From contig CAVSSK010000007.1 of NCBI GenBank assembly GCA_963730395.1, positions 62,001 to 126,000 of the forward strand: DNA of 64,000 nt, in the 5' to 3' direction. Below, piece by piece: positions 1-7,586 of this stretch. A program made the translations under genes and the position numbers. The notes under the pieces are model-generated. The model was not told the origin of the DNA. It did not search any database and saw only the letters and a program-made list of their open reading frames with translations. This DNA comes from Bog-473 sp963730395 (GTDB taxonomy: Bacteria > Actinomycetota > Acidimicrobiia > Acidimicrobiales > RAAP-2). How positions within the stretch are numbered: the first letter of the stretch is position 1; every line of letters starts with the position of its first letter.

Positions 1-69
1 ATCGCGACGGCGGTCCGCCATGCCTTGGCGGACTCGGGGATGGACGTGATCGCGCCGGCGCATGCATGA
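1..69 (+). CDS. pxpA: 5-oxoprolinase subunit A, C-terminal end (partial)
   Basis: Reading frame 1 is open from the window edge to a TGA at 67-69 and gives 22 residues ending VRHALADSGMDVIAPAHA. The stop overlaps the ATG of the next gene (ATGA at 66-69), so the two are translationally coupled. The tail is compatible with LamB/YcsF-family PxpA, which works with PxpB and PxpC in ATP-dependent opening of 5-oxoproline to glutamate. The identification rests mainly on the neighbour, because too little of the protein lies in the window to show a motif. Confidence 0.6.
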   Translation: MATAVRHALADSGMDVIAPAHA

Positions 70-526
70 AGCGGTCCGTCCCCGTCGGGGAGGTGCGCCG
101 CCTCGGTGACCGTGCCTTCCTGATCGGCAGCGCGGACCCGGTGTCGGGCCGGGCCCTGGCGCGGGCGCTCGAGGTCGCGCTGGCCGGGTCGGGACAGGTC
201 GAAGTGGTGTGCGGGTTCGCCACGGTCGCCGTGCTGGTGCCCGACGTCGACGCGGAGCTCGAGGCGGTGCGGGCCGTCGCCCAACAGGTGGTCGCCGCCC
301 GCGCCGCGCACGGCGAAGGAGGCGGCGATCCTCCCGGCCGGTTCCTGACCATCCCGTGCACCTTCGACGGGCCCGACCTACCCGAGGTCGCGGCCGTGGT
401 CGGGTTGGACCCGGGCGCGGTCGTGGCCCAGCTGACGGCGCGGCCCCTCACCGCCGCCGTCGTGGGCTTCTCGCCCGGCTTCGCCTACCTCGACGGGTTG
501 CCCGAGGCGCTGGCTGCGCGTCCCCC
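66..526 (+). CDS. pxpB: 5-oxoprolinase subunit B, N-terminal part, before a frameshift
   Basis: About 153 residues match the PxpB (KipI-type, cyclophilin-like) subunit. The clearest signature is VVGFSPGFAYLDGLPE (the GFxPGFAYL motif). PxpB helps PxpA and PxpC cleave 5-oxoproline. The frame then leaves the family sequence at a run of five C (522-526). Removing one C joins it to the next frame as ARPRRARPRPRVPAGSVAL, which is the expected PxpB continuation. The ATG overlaps the pxpA stop. The protein is broken as written; a one-base sequencing insertion is the simplest explanation. Confidence 0.8.
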
Positions 527-1749
527 GACGCGCCCGCCCGCGCCCACGGGTGCCCGCGGGCTCCGTCGCCCTCGCCAACGGGCACGCCGCCGTGTACCCG
601 ACGGCGTCACCGGGTGGCTGGCAGCTCGTGGGTCGCACCGCCGCCACCCTCCTCTCACCCGAGCGCCCCCCCTACGCGGTGCTGGCCCCGGGGGACCGGG
701 TGCAGCTGACCGTGGCCGACACCGCCCTCGAGGGTGAGCGCGAACCGAGCGCGGTGCCGGCGTGGGCGCCGCCCGCCGGCGCCTGCGCCGCCTTCGAGGT
801 CGTCGCACCGGGGCTGCGCGCCGTTGTGCAGGACGGCGGCCGGCGTGGTGTGGCCGCCGTCGGGGTCCCGGCCGCGGGGCCGGCCGACCCGGTGTCGTTC
901 ACCCTGGCCAACCGCCTCGTCGGCAACGCGCCGTCGTCCGGGACGCTCGAGCTCACGGGAGGCGGGACACGGCTGCGCTGCCGAGGACGGTGCCATGTCG
1001 CGGTGGTGGGCGCCGCACCCGAGCTGCGCGTCGACGGCGCCGCGGTCCCCTCGGCCCAAGTCCTGCCCCTCGAGCCGGGCCAGGTGCTCGAAGTGGGGCC
1101 GCTGCGGCGGGGTTGCCGCACCTATGTCGCGGTGGCAGGCGGGATCCTCGGGCCCGAGGTGTTCGGGAGCAGCGCCAGCGACGAGCTCTGCGGTCTGGGT
1201 GCGGGGCCCCTCAACGCTGGGCAGCTCCTCTCGGCCGGCCCGTGGGCGCCGCCGCTCGGCGACCACCTGGGCCCCGGCGCGGCGAGCGAGGTGGAGGCCG
1301 GCGCCGTCGTGGAGCTCCGCGTCGTGCCGGGCCCGCACCCCGAGTGGTTCGAGCCGGGCTCCTTCGAGCGCCTGGTCGACGCCGTGTTCGACGTCGAGGG
1401 GGACAGCAACCGGGTCGGCATCCGGCTGCGAGTCAGCGGCGGCGCCGCAGTGGCGCCACGGTCGCGGCCCGGGGACGAACTGGACTCGCAGGGCGTCGTC
1501 ACCGGGGCCGTGCAGGTGCCGCCAGGAGGTGACCCGGTCATCCTCATGCCGGACCACGCCACCCTCGGGGGGTACCCCGTGCTGGCCGTGGTGGCGTCGG
1601 TCGACCACGGCCTGCTCGGTCAGTGCGCGCCGGGCACGCGGGTGCGGTTGGTCCCCTTCGCGCACCACGAGGCGGATGCGGCATGGCGGGCCGGCCGGCG
1701 CGCCCTCGCCGCGGCCGTCGTTGGCCACTACCCGCTGGCGGCCGGCTGA
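523..1749 (+). CDS. pxpC: 5-oxoprolinase PxpB C-terminal part fused to PxpC
   Basis: After the frame break this frame runs to a TGA at 1747-1749. The first ~70 residues finish PxpB (VPAGSVALANGHAAVYP, then SPGGWQLVGRT and LAPGDRV). With no stop between them, it continues into the biotin-dependent carboxyltransferase-like PxpC domain (KipA family). That domain starts near FEVVAPGLRAVVQDGGRRG and contains DPVSFTLANRLVGN, VAVAGGI and SNRVGIRL. A B-C fusion is known in this family and in urea amidolyase. A start at GTG 550 would give a truncated product, so the true gene probably begins at 66. The role is the last subunit of 5-oxoprolinase. Confidence 0.82.
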   Translation, partial: PRRARPRPRVPAGSVALANGHAAVYPTASPGGWQLVGRTAATLLSPERPPYAVLAPGDRVQLTVADTALEGEREPSAVPAWAPPAGACAAFEVVAPGLRAVVQDGGRRGVAAVGVPAAGPADPVSFTLANRLVGNAPSSGTLELTGGGTRLRCRGRCHVAVVGAAPELRVDGAAVPSAQVLPLEPGQVLEVGPLRRGCRTYVAVAGGILGPEVFGSSASDELCGLGAGPLNAGQLLSAGPWAPPLGDHLGPGAASEVEAGAVVELRVVPGPHPEWFEPGSFERLVDAVFDVEGDSNRVGIRLRVSGGAAVAPRSRPGDELDSQGVVTGAVQVPPGGDPVILMPDHATLGGYPVLAVVASVDHGLLGQCAPGTRVRLVPFAHHEADAAWRAGRRALAAAVVGHYPLAAG

Positions 1750-1751
1750 GG

Positions 1752-2498
1752 TCAGACCAGCAGCTTGACCGCGGTGCCCACGCCGATGACCACGACCACG
1801 GCGCGTAGCGCCGGAGCGGGAAGGGCGAGTGCCAGGCGGGCCCCCACGTAGCCGCCGGCGAGGCTCCCGAGCGCGAGTAGCCCGACGGCCTCCCACGCCA
1901 GTCCCCCGTGGATGACGAAGACCACGGCGGCGATGCCGTTGACGATCATGGAGAGCACGGCGCGCAGGCCGCTCGTGTGGGCGAGGGACACCGGCAGCGC
2001 GAGCCCCAGCACGGCCAGGAACATGACGCCCATGGCGGCGCCGAAGTAGCCGCCGTAGACCGAGGCGGCGAACACCCCCGCCACCAGCAGCACCGGCCGC
2101 GTGCGAGGGTGGGCGCCACGGTCGAGGGCACGCCGCAGCGCCGGCTGGAGGGCGAAGAGCGCGGCCGCCCCCAGCACCAGCCAGGGGACCACGCTGTCGA
2201 AGGTCGCGGCGGACGTGGTGAGCAGGAGCAGCGCGCCGGCGATCCCGCCGGCCAGCGCGACCGGGGTCAGTCGGAGGAGGCGCCGGGACTGGTCACCGAT
2301 CTCGCTGCGATAGCCGGCGGCCGAGGCCAGGTAACCGGGCCAGATCCCGACGGTGTTGGTGATGTTCGCCGTCAGGGCGGGATAGCCCAGCCCGAGCAGG
2401 ATCGGGAAGGAGATCAGGCTTCCGCCGCCCGCCACACCGTTGAAGATGCCGGCACCCACCCCGGCCAGGACGATCAGCACGACATGGGACGCGGGCAT
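1752..2498 (-). CDS. TauE/SafE-family membrane exporter
   Basis: A 248-residue polytopic membrane protein with about eight hydrophobic segments and the TauE/SafE signatures GAGIFNGVAGGGSLISFP near the N-terminus, TANITNTVGIWPGY after it, and a second-half repeat around YGGYFGAAMGVMFL and THTSGL-like LAHTSGLRAV. The family exports sulfite, sulfoacetate or related organic anions; substrate cannot be told here. I chose the ATG at 2498 (MPASHVV), directly before the first membrane segment; upstream in-frame sequence is low-complexity and basic. It converges on the pxpC end with a 2-base gap. Confidence 0.82.
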   Translation of the reverse strand: MPASHVVLIVLAGVGAGIFNGVAGGGSLISFPILLGLGYPALTANITNTVGIWPGYLASAAGYRSEIGDQSRRLLRLTPVALAGGIAGALLLLTTSAATFDSVVPWLVLGAAALFALQPALRRALDRGAHPRTRPVLLVAGVFAASVYGGYFGAAMGVMFLAVLGLALPVSLAHTSGLRAVLSMIVNGIAAVVFVIHGGLAWEAVGLLALGSLAGGYVGARLALALPAPALRAVVVVIGVGTAVKLLV

Positions 2499-2729
2499 GC
2501 AGCGCAACAGTACGGGACCTTCCCACCTGGGCGGACCCCGCAGCCGTGCACCGTCGGCGCTCACAGCCAGGGTGTCGAGACCGGGAGCATGTCTCGGGCA
2601 GCGCACGGTTCGTCGAACTCCCCCGTGTGATTGGTGCCAGGGCTCAACCCCCTCCCCAAAGGGCGAGCCGAGCGCCTAACGTGCGGCAGCGCGATCGGCG
2701 CGCCCGCTCTGCACACCAGGGGAGGTTCC

Positions 2730-3098
2730 ATGGTCAGGCTCACGTGCCTGCTGCGCCGCAAGGAGGGCCTCAGCCCCGCCGAGTTCCACGCGCACTGGCG
2801 TGAGGTCCACGGCCCGCTGATCGCGGCCACCAAGAGCGGGAGCCACGTGCTGCGCTACGAGCAGCACCCGCGTCCGCTCGACGACTACTCCGGAGACAGC
2901 GACAGCGGCTTCGACGGCGTCACGGTGCAGTGGTTCGAGAGCATGGACGCATACCGGGCCCACATGGCCGAGCCGGACTTCGGCGAGATCTGGGCGGACA
3001 TCGAGCGCTTCCTCGATACCGACCGTCTCCATTTCGTGCTCACCGAGCACCCACGCGTTGTCATGGGCGACGACGCCGCGTCATTCCCCTTGGCTTGA
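2730..3098 (+). CDS. EthD-like ferredoxin-fold protein
   Basis: A 122-residue protein that opens MVRLTCLLRRKEGLSPAEFHAHWREVHGPL, the typical EthD/ABM-like start (xxFxxxWxxxHGPL), followed by a dimeric ferredoxin-like alpha/beta pattern. EthD-type proteins accompany oxidative degradation pathways and some are small-molecule lyases or dehalogenase-like. The specific activity is unknown. A GGGGAGG ribosome site 4-8 bases before ATG 2730 fixes the start. The last 18 bases overlap the convergent CYTH-CHAD gene. Confidence 0.75.
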   Translation: MVRLTCLLRRKEGLSPAEFHAHWREVHGPLIAATKSGSHVLRYEQHPRPLDDYSGDSDSGFDGVTVQWFESMDAYRAHMAEPDFGEIWADIERFLDTDRLHFVLTEHPRVVMGDDAASFPLA

Positions 3099-4901
3099 CT
3101 GGGGCGGTGGTGACAGGGCCGTCAGTGTCCGCGTGGCGGCGGGATGCTCCGATGCCTCGCCGGTCACCCGCGCCGCCGGTGCCGGCTCCGGCTCCCGCTC
3201 GGGCGTGGGTACGGCGCGCAGTGTGCTGCGCACCGGCGGCCGTGCCGCCTCCGCCTCGCCCCGGCGCCGCTCCATCAGCTCGAGCAGGTCCCGCCACTCG
3301 CGTCCGCCGACCCGGCGCACCTCCTGGGGCAGGCGCCGCAGGAGCCGGTCGACGTCCCTCCGGTGCCGCTCGGCCAGGCCGCCCATCACGAAGACGGTCG
3401 CCGGCGGCAGATGGGCCTCGCCGGTCGCCAGCTCAGCCAACCGGTTGGACGCCACCTCGGCGTCCTGCATGAGCCCGAGCTCGTCCTGGAGCGCGGTGAG
3501 CTGGCGCACGAAGCGCGCCGTGCGGCCGCCGTACACCTCGGAGCTGAACTCGAGCGCGTAGCGGAGCCGCTTGCAGGCGATGCGCAGGCGGTGGAAGTCC
3601 GACACGACGCCCGACTTCTTGGCCCGCTTGGCGGCCTTGGCCACCTTGTCATGGCGCGCCACCACCAGGTCCGGCATGCCGATGACGGCCGGTTCCCTCG
3701 TGGCCACCGAGCGGCGCGCCGGGCCCTGTTGCACCATGACGGACAGGCCCCGGGCCAGTCGTTCCCAACGCACCGAGTCGAGGGCGCTCAACATCTCGGC
3801 GCGGGCCGCATCACGCTCGCGCCCGAGGAGGGCGGACAGCTCGGCCAGCGGGTCGTGATCTTCGGGACGCGCACCAGCACTCCAGCCGGCCGTAGCGGCG
3901 GCCATGTCCGCCAGGCCCTGCTGTTGCACGTCCAGATCGCGCACGGCGCCCAGCACTCGGCCGAGCCAGCCGAGCTCCTGACGGAACACCTGGGCCCGCA
4001 CGGGGAGCACCTCGGCGAACAGCGCCAGCGCGGCGCGCAGGCGGCGCGTGGCCACCCGCATGTCGTGGAGCTCCTCGGGGTCCTCGCCGAGCCGTGTCCC
4101 GGGCTCCCTCTCGCGTACCACGACCAGCTGGCGGCGCAGCACGGCGAAGGCGAGCTCGCCCATCGTCGAGTCCCCGGAGATCTCGGTCGGACCGAGGTCG
4201 GGGGACCCGGGGATCTCCTGGCCCATCGCGAGCAGGCCCGCTTCGAACTTCGACAGACGCGCCGGTTGGAGCCCGCAGGACGCCCGCATCTGCTCGACGA
4301 TCGGCTCCAGCGCATCGAGCCACTCGGCGCGCACCTCGACCTCGACGCGGCGTAGCTGCGTGGGCCGCTGGCCGCCGCCGACCACGATCATGGTGTCGTC
4401 GAGGGCGACTTCCGCCGCGTCGACGCCGCCGACGCGCAGCGCGAATGGACGGCGCCGGGTCCGAACCTGGAGCACCTCGCGCAGCCGGTGCGCGCCGACG
4501 ATGGCACGCAACCGGCGGCCGACGGGTCCGCCCGGACCCAGCCCGGCAACGCCCGTTGGCGGGAGGACCTCGGTCACCTCGAGTCGCTGGCGCAGGCCGC
4601 TGCCCTCAGCCGGGCGGGTGTCTTTCAGGGTGATCTCGTCGTGCCGGCCACGTCGGCGGGTGCGCACCACGAACCCGGCGCGGGCGATGCGCCAGTCCTC
4701 CGTGTCGAGATAGGAGTCGACCAGCCGCCGGGGTGTCCGAGCCAGCGCGGTGACCGTCGCGCCGTCTCCGGTCTCGACGGCCAGGGTCGGCAGCGCGGCG
4801 AGCCATCGCTCGACCGGGCGCAGGTCGAAGGCATCGAGCTGCCATTCGATCTCGACCGGGTCGTCTCGGCCCCCAGGCCCTTGGTCCTCCGAATCGGACA
4901 T
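3081..4901 (-). CDS. CYTH-CHAD domain protein
   Basis: A 606-residue protein. The N-terminal ~210 residues are a CYTH (triphosphate tunnel) domain, with PVEIEWQLD at the first strand, SYLDTEDWRIARAGFVVRTRRR and ITLKDT. The C-terminal ~350 residues are a CHAD domain with two histidine/arginine helices (LHDMRVATRRLRAAL and DFHRLRIACKRLRYAL). CHAD domains bind polyphosphate and CYTH domains bind or hydrolyse triphosphates, so a role in polyphosphate handling is likely. The first CYTH motif reads ExExQ instead of ExExK, so catalysis may be altered. I took ATG 4901 (MSDSEDQ) as the start; an upstream in-frame ATG at 4922 is possible. Confidence 0.85.
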   Translation of the reverse strand: MSDSEDQGPGGRDDPVEIEWQLDAFDLRPVERWLAALPTLAVETGDGATVTALARTPRRLVDSYLDTEDWRIARAGFVVRTRRRGRHDEITLKDTRPAEGSGLRQRLEVTEVLPPTGVAGLGPGGPVGRRLRAIVGAHRLREVLQVRTRRRPFALRVGGVDAAEVALDDTMIVVGGGQRPTQLRRVEVEVRAEWLDALEPIVEQMRASCGLQPARLSKFEAGLLAMGQEIPGSPDLGPTEISGDSTMGELAFAVLRRQLVVVREREPGTRLGEDPEELHDMRVATRRLRAALALFAEVLPVRAQVFRQELGWLGRVLGAVRDLDVQQQGLADMAAATAGWSAGARPEDHDPLAELSALLGRERDAARAEMLSALDSVRWERLARGLSVMVQQGPARRSVATREPAVIGMPDLVVARHDKVAKAAKRAKKSGVVSDFHRLRIACKRLRYALEFSSEVYGGRTARFVRQLTALQDELGLMQDAEVASNRLAELATGEAHLPPATVFVMGGLAERHRRDVDRLLRRLPQEVRRVGGREWRDLLELMERRRGEAEAARPPVRSTLRAVPTPEREPEPAPAARVTGEASEHPAATRTLTALSPPPQSSQGE

Positions 4902-5011
4902 TCGGCTCAGGCTACAGCGCACCGCCGACGCCGCCCCGGTCCGCGAATTGGCGCAGAATTGATCTGCCGATTGCCATCAATTGGCCAGCGTATGGCGGTA
5001 ACCTGCGAACA

Positions 5012-5464
5012 GTGGCGCGACGAGCGATGACAGCGGAGCTCCCATCACGGACGGAGGTCGTCCAGGCGGCCGGTGGGCTGATCGTCCGCCGCCACTACGG
5101 GGAGTTGCAGATCGTCGTGGTGCATCGCCCGGCGCAACAGGACTGGTCGTTCCCCAAGGGAAAGCTCGAACCGGGGGAGACCTTCGAGCTGGCGGCGCTG
5201 CGCGAGGTGCACGAGGAGACGGGCCTGGTGTGCCGGCTCCTGCGCTTCATCGGCCATACCGAGTACGTGGACCGCAAGGGGAGGCCCAAGGCGGTGGCCT
5301 ACTGGGTGATGGCGGCCGAGACGGGCTTCTTCACACCCAACGAAGAAGTCGACGAATTGCGCTGGTTGAACCTCGAAGCCGCCTCCCGCCTGATCTCGTA
5401 CCCCCGCGACAAAGAGCTCGTGGTCGTCCTTATGGCCGCTGACCAGGTAGAACCGCTGATCTGA
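5012..5464 (+). CDS. Nudix hydrolase
   Basis: A 150-residue protein with a complete Nudix box, GKLEPGETFELAALREVHEETGL, preceded by QDWSFPKG. This matches GX5EX7REUXEEXGU. The WSFPKG form and the size fit the diadenosine polyphosphate / MutT4-like group that cleaves nucleoside diphosphate-linked compounds. GTG 5012 is used as start; an ATG five codons in (5027) is equally possible. It is divergent from the CYTH-CHAD gene across a 110-base gap. A hairpin-rich stretch follows directly after the stop. Confidence 0.82.
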   Translation: MARRAMTAELPSRTEVVQAAGGLIVRRHYGELQIVVVHRPAQQDWSFPKGKLEPGETFELAALREVHEETGLVCRLLRFIGHTEYVDRKGRPKAVAYWVMAAETGFFTPNEEVDELRWLNLEAASRLISYPRDKELVVVLMAADQVEPLI

Positions 5465-5471
5465 TCCGTTT

Positions 5472-5491
5472 CAAAATTTCCTGAAATTTTG
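5472..5491. terminator. AT-rich palindrome after the Nudix gene
   Basis: CAAAATTTCCTGAAATTTTG starts 8 bases after the Nudix stop codon: an 8-9 bp perfect stem around a 2-4 base centre. It is strikingly AT-rich for this genome and is followed by TGTGTGTTT. It could act as an intrinsic terminator or a protein-binding palindrome. The sequence does not distinguish these. Confidence 0.4.
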
Positions 5492-5522
5492 TGTGTTTAG
5501 TGGTCCCCTGATCGGGAATAAT

Positions 5523-5670
5523 GGCGGTAGCGATCTACCGCCTGATCGCACTGCCGGCGTGTGTGCCCCAGTCGAGAGCTCCAGGACCTATCGCCAAGGG
5601 CCCTGTGACAGCGTTTAGACGTCAATCGACTGGGGCACCGTCGGCGCCTACCGATTGACGGCTGTCTAAC
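5523..5670 (+). other. hairpin-rich intergenic segment (possible structured RNA)
   Basis: Three further stems follow one another between convergent genes. The first is GGCGGTAG-CGAT-CTACCGCC (5523-5542). The second is a perfect 13-bp inverted repeat, 5563-5575 with 5626-5638. The third is a bulged 16-bp stem, 5613-5628 with 5652-5670. The second and third stems share bases 5626-5628, so they compete. A possible -10 element AATAAT sits at 5517-5522. No homologous RNA family is recognised; the stems are seen directly, the RNA interpretation is inference. Confidence 0.35.
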
Positions 5671-6346
5671 CCTCGTCGGGGGGGCTCTCGTGGACGATCA
5701 CACGGCCCGTCGTCTTGGTTGGCCTGATCGCCATCAGCCTGTGCCGGTCGCCGCCCGCCCAGGCCTCGAGGTCGAGTGAGGCCAGCCGCTGCACCTCTGC
5801 GGGATCGTCGACGTGCCGGCACGGCCCCGTGACGAGCACGCTCCACCCTTCGCTTTGGGCCTCGTCGACCCGGTCGATCTCGAAGCCCACCGTCTTCTCG
5901 GAGCCGAGCACCGACGCCTTCTCGTCATCGGTGCTGAAGACGACCTGGTCCTCGGTGAACTCGAAGTTGACCGGCAGTGCGACCGGCCCACGCGCCGTGG
6001 CGAACACGATGCGCCCCACCCCGCCGACCGAGAGATGGGTACGGCACTGCTCAGGGGTGAGCTCGTTGAGGGCGGCATGGGGCAGCGCCCTCGCCTGCCC
6101 CGGCGGGCGGTCGGCTTCGGCGCCGAGCAGCTCGATCGGCGTGGTGCCGAGGGCGAGCGCGAGCAGCAGCAGCGAACCGCCGCTCAGGTTGGCATCGGGG
6201 CTCGACTCGAAGTAGGCGAGGTAGCCGGGGTCGATCCCGGTCCGCGCCGCGAGCTCCTCCACGCTCAGGCCGACTTCTTCGCGCCGCGCCGCGATCCGCT
6301 GCGCCAGATCGGAGGCGTGCAGGGGGGCTGAGGGTGGTGTGGTCAC
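5666..6346 (-). CDS. XRE-type HTH / pyridoxamine-5'-phosphate oxidase-like fusion protein
   Basis: A 226-residue two-domain protein. Residues ~10-75 form a Cro/CI-type helix-turn-helix (LAQRIAARREEVGLSVEELAARTGIDPGYLAYFES). Residues ~95-220 form a split-barrel flavin-type (PPOX) domain (GGVGRIVFATARGPVALPVNFEFTEDQVVFST...). Proteins of this design occur in actinobacteria as regulators or flavin/F420-binding stress proteins. A DNA-binding redox or cofactor sensor is a reasonable inference. GTG 6346 was chosen because the HTH begins soon after; upstream in-frame sequence is shadow coding from the neighbour. Confidence 0.75.
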   Translation of the reverse strand: MTTPPSAPLHASDLAQRIAARREEVGLSVEELAARTGIDPGYLAYFESSPDANLSGGSLLLLALALGTTPIELLGAEADRPPGQARALPHAALNELTPEQCRTHLSVGGVGRIVFATARGPVALPVNFEFTEDQVVFSTDDEKASVLGSEKTVGFEIDRVDEAQSEGWSVLVTGPCRHVDDPAEVQRLASLDLEAWAGGDRHRLMAIRPTKTTGRVIVHESPPDEG

Positions 6347-6398
6347 CCGGTCATTCTGCCCGCCGCCGGGGTGTGCGCACAGGGCCGATGGTCCCGGC

Positions 6399-7409
6399 TC
6401 AGGCGACCAGGACGGCGGCGCCGTTGACCCGGTCGCCGCTGAGGTCGCGCAGTGCGGAGTCGGCCTGGTCCATGGGATAGGGCGTTGCCGCCACGTGCAC
6501 GTGGATGCGCGCCGCCTCCGCCAGGAATGCCTCCCCGTCCTGCCGGGTGTTGGCGGTGACGCTCTGCAGCGACCGTTCCTCGAAGAGGTGCTCTTGGTAG
6601 TTGAGGACAGGGATGTCACTGAGATAGATGCCCGCGACGGCCAGCGTCCCGCCACGGTCCAGCGCGGCCAGCGCGGGTGGCACCAGCGTGCCGACCGGCG
6701 CGAAGAGGATGGCCGAGTCGAGGGGCTCGGGCGGTGGGGCCTCGGCGCCCGCGGCGCTGGTGACTCCGAGCTGGAGCGCAAGCGCCTGTGCCTCAGGCGA
6801 GCGGGTCATCACGTGGACGCGGGCGCCATGCGCCAGTGCGACCTGCGCCGTGATGTGCGCGGAGCCGCCGAACCCGTAGATCCCGAGCCGGCCTCCCTCG
6901 GGCAGGTTGGCCCGCAGCAGCGCCCGGTAGCCGATGATGCCCGCGCACAGGAGCGGTGCGACTTCGACGTCGCCGAACGCATCGGGCAGCGCGTACGCGT
7001 ACGCCTCGTCGACCACGACGTACTCGGCGTAGCCACCGTCGACGTCCCAGCCGGTGAAGCGTGGGGCGACGCACAGGTTCTCGCGGCCGGACACGCAGAA
7101 GCGGCACCGACCACAGGTGTGGGCCAGCCACGGCACGCCGATGCGGTCGCCCTCGTGCCAACGGGTGGCGTCGGGCCCGAGCCGGTCGACGACGCCGACC
7201 ACCTCGTGCCCCGGCGTCACGCGCGGATGGCGCGGTGCGAGGTCCCCTTCGGCCAGGTGGAGGTCCGTCCGGCACACCCCGCAGACGCGTACGCGCACGC
7301 GCACCTGTCCGGGTCCGGGCTCGGGCACCACCTTTTCGACCCGCACCAGCGGGCCGCCGTCGACCGGACCGGGCCGATCGACCACCCATGCCTTCATCTG
7401 TTCCGGCAT
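6399..7409 (-). CDS. zinc-dependent alcohol dehydrogenase
   Basis: A 336-residue medium-chain dehydrogenase. Catalytic zinc ligands lie in CGVCRTDLHLAEGD and GHEVVGVV, and the structural-zinc cysteines in CGRCRFCVSGRENLC. The Rossmann segment reads GIYGFGGSAHIT where most relatives have GxGGxG. It oxidises alcohols or reduces aldehydes with NAD(P). It is divergent from the aldehyde dehydrogenase gene, and the 177-base gap holds a DevR-like box, so the two are probably co-induced. Start ATG 7409 (MPEQMKAW); ATG 7397 (MKAW) is an alternative. Confidence 0.85.
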   Translation of the reverse strand: MPEQMKAWVVDRPGPVDGGPLVRVEKVVPEPGPGQVRVRVRVCGVCRTDLHLAEGDLAPRHPRVTPGHEVVGVVDRLGPDATRWHEGDRIGVPWLAHTCGRCRFCVSGRENLCVAPRFTGWDVDGGYAEYVVVDEAYAYALPDAFGDVEVAPLLCAGIIGYRALLRANLPEGGRLGIYGFGGSAHITAQVALAHGARVHVMTRSPEAQALALQLGVTSAAGAEAPPPEPLDSAILFAPVGTLVPPALAALDRGGTLAVAGIYLSDIPVLNYQEHLFEERSLQSVTANTRQDGEAFLAEAARIHVHVAATPYPMDQADSALRDLSGDRVNGAAVLVA

Positions 7410-7446
7410 CGGCGTCAGCGTAGGACCCCAACGCGTACGTGCCAAT

Positions 7447-7461
7447 GGACCTTCGGCCCTA
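7447..7461 (+). promoter_or_regulatory. DevR/DosR-like box A
   Basis: GGACCTTCGGCCCTA in the divergent gap between the alcohol and aldehyde dehydrogenase genes. It is an imperfect inverted repeat of the GGGAC-N4-GTCCC type and shares TTCGGCCCTA with sites at 15129, 17368 and (reverse strand) 18097. It lies 126 bases before the aldehyde dehydrogenase start and 38 before the alcohol dehydrogenase start. Regulator assignment is inferred from the DevS/DevR-like pair 5-6 kb downstream. Confidence 0.55.
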
Positions 7462-7586
7462 CTGATCAGGGCTTCACACTCGTAGCGTTGACCACAGCAG
7501 CCGCGCACTGCCGGGTCGTTTCGGATCCTCCGGCGTGGTTGGCAGTTCGTGCGCCATCACGGCGCTCTTCAGCAAGGAGACACATC

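Noticed and set aside
655..1896. Long minus-strand frame opposite pxpB/C
   Set aside because: No family sequence, biased composition typical of a shadow frame, and the plus strand encodes the clear PxpB/C domains.
5581..5606. AGGACCTATCGCCAAGGGCCCTGTG as a DevR-like box
   Set aside because: The two half-sites are too far apart (9 or more bases instead of 4); the sequence is better explained as part of the hairpin segment.
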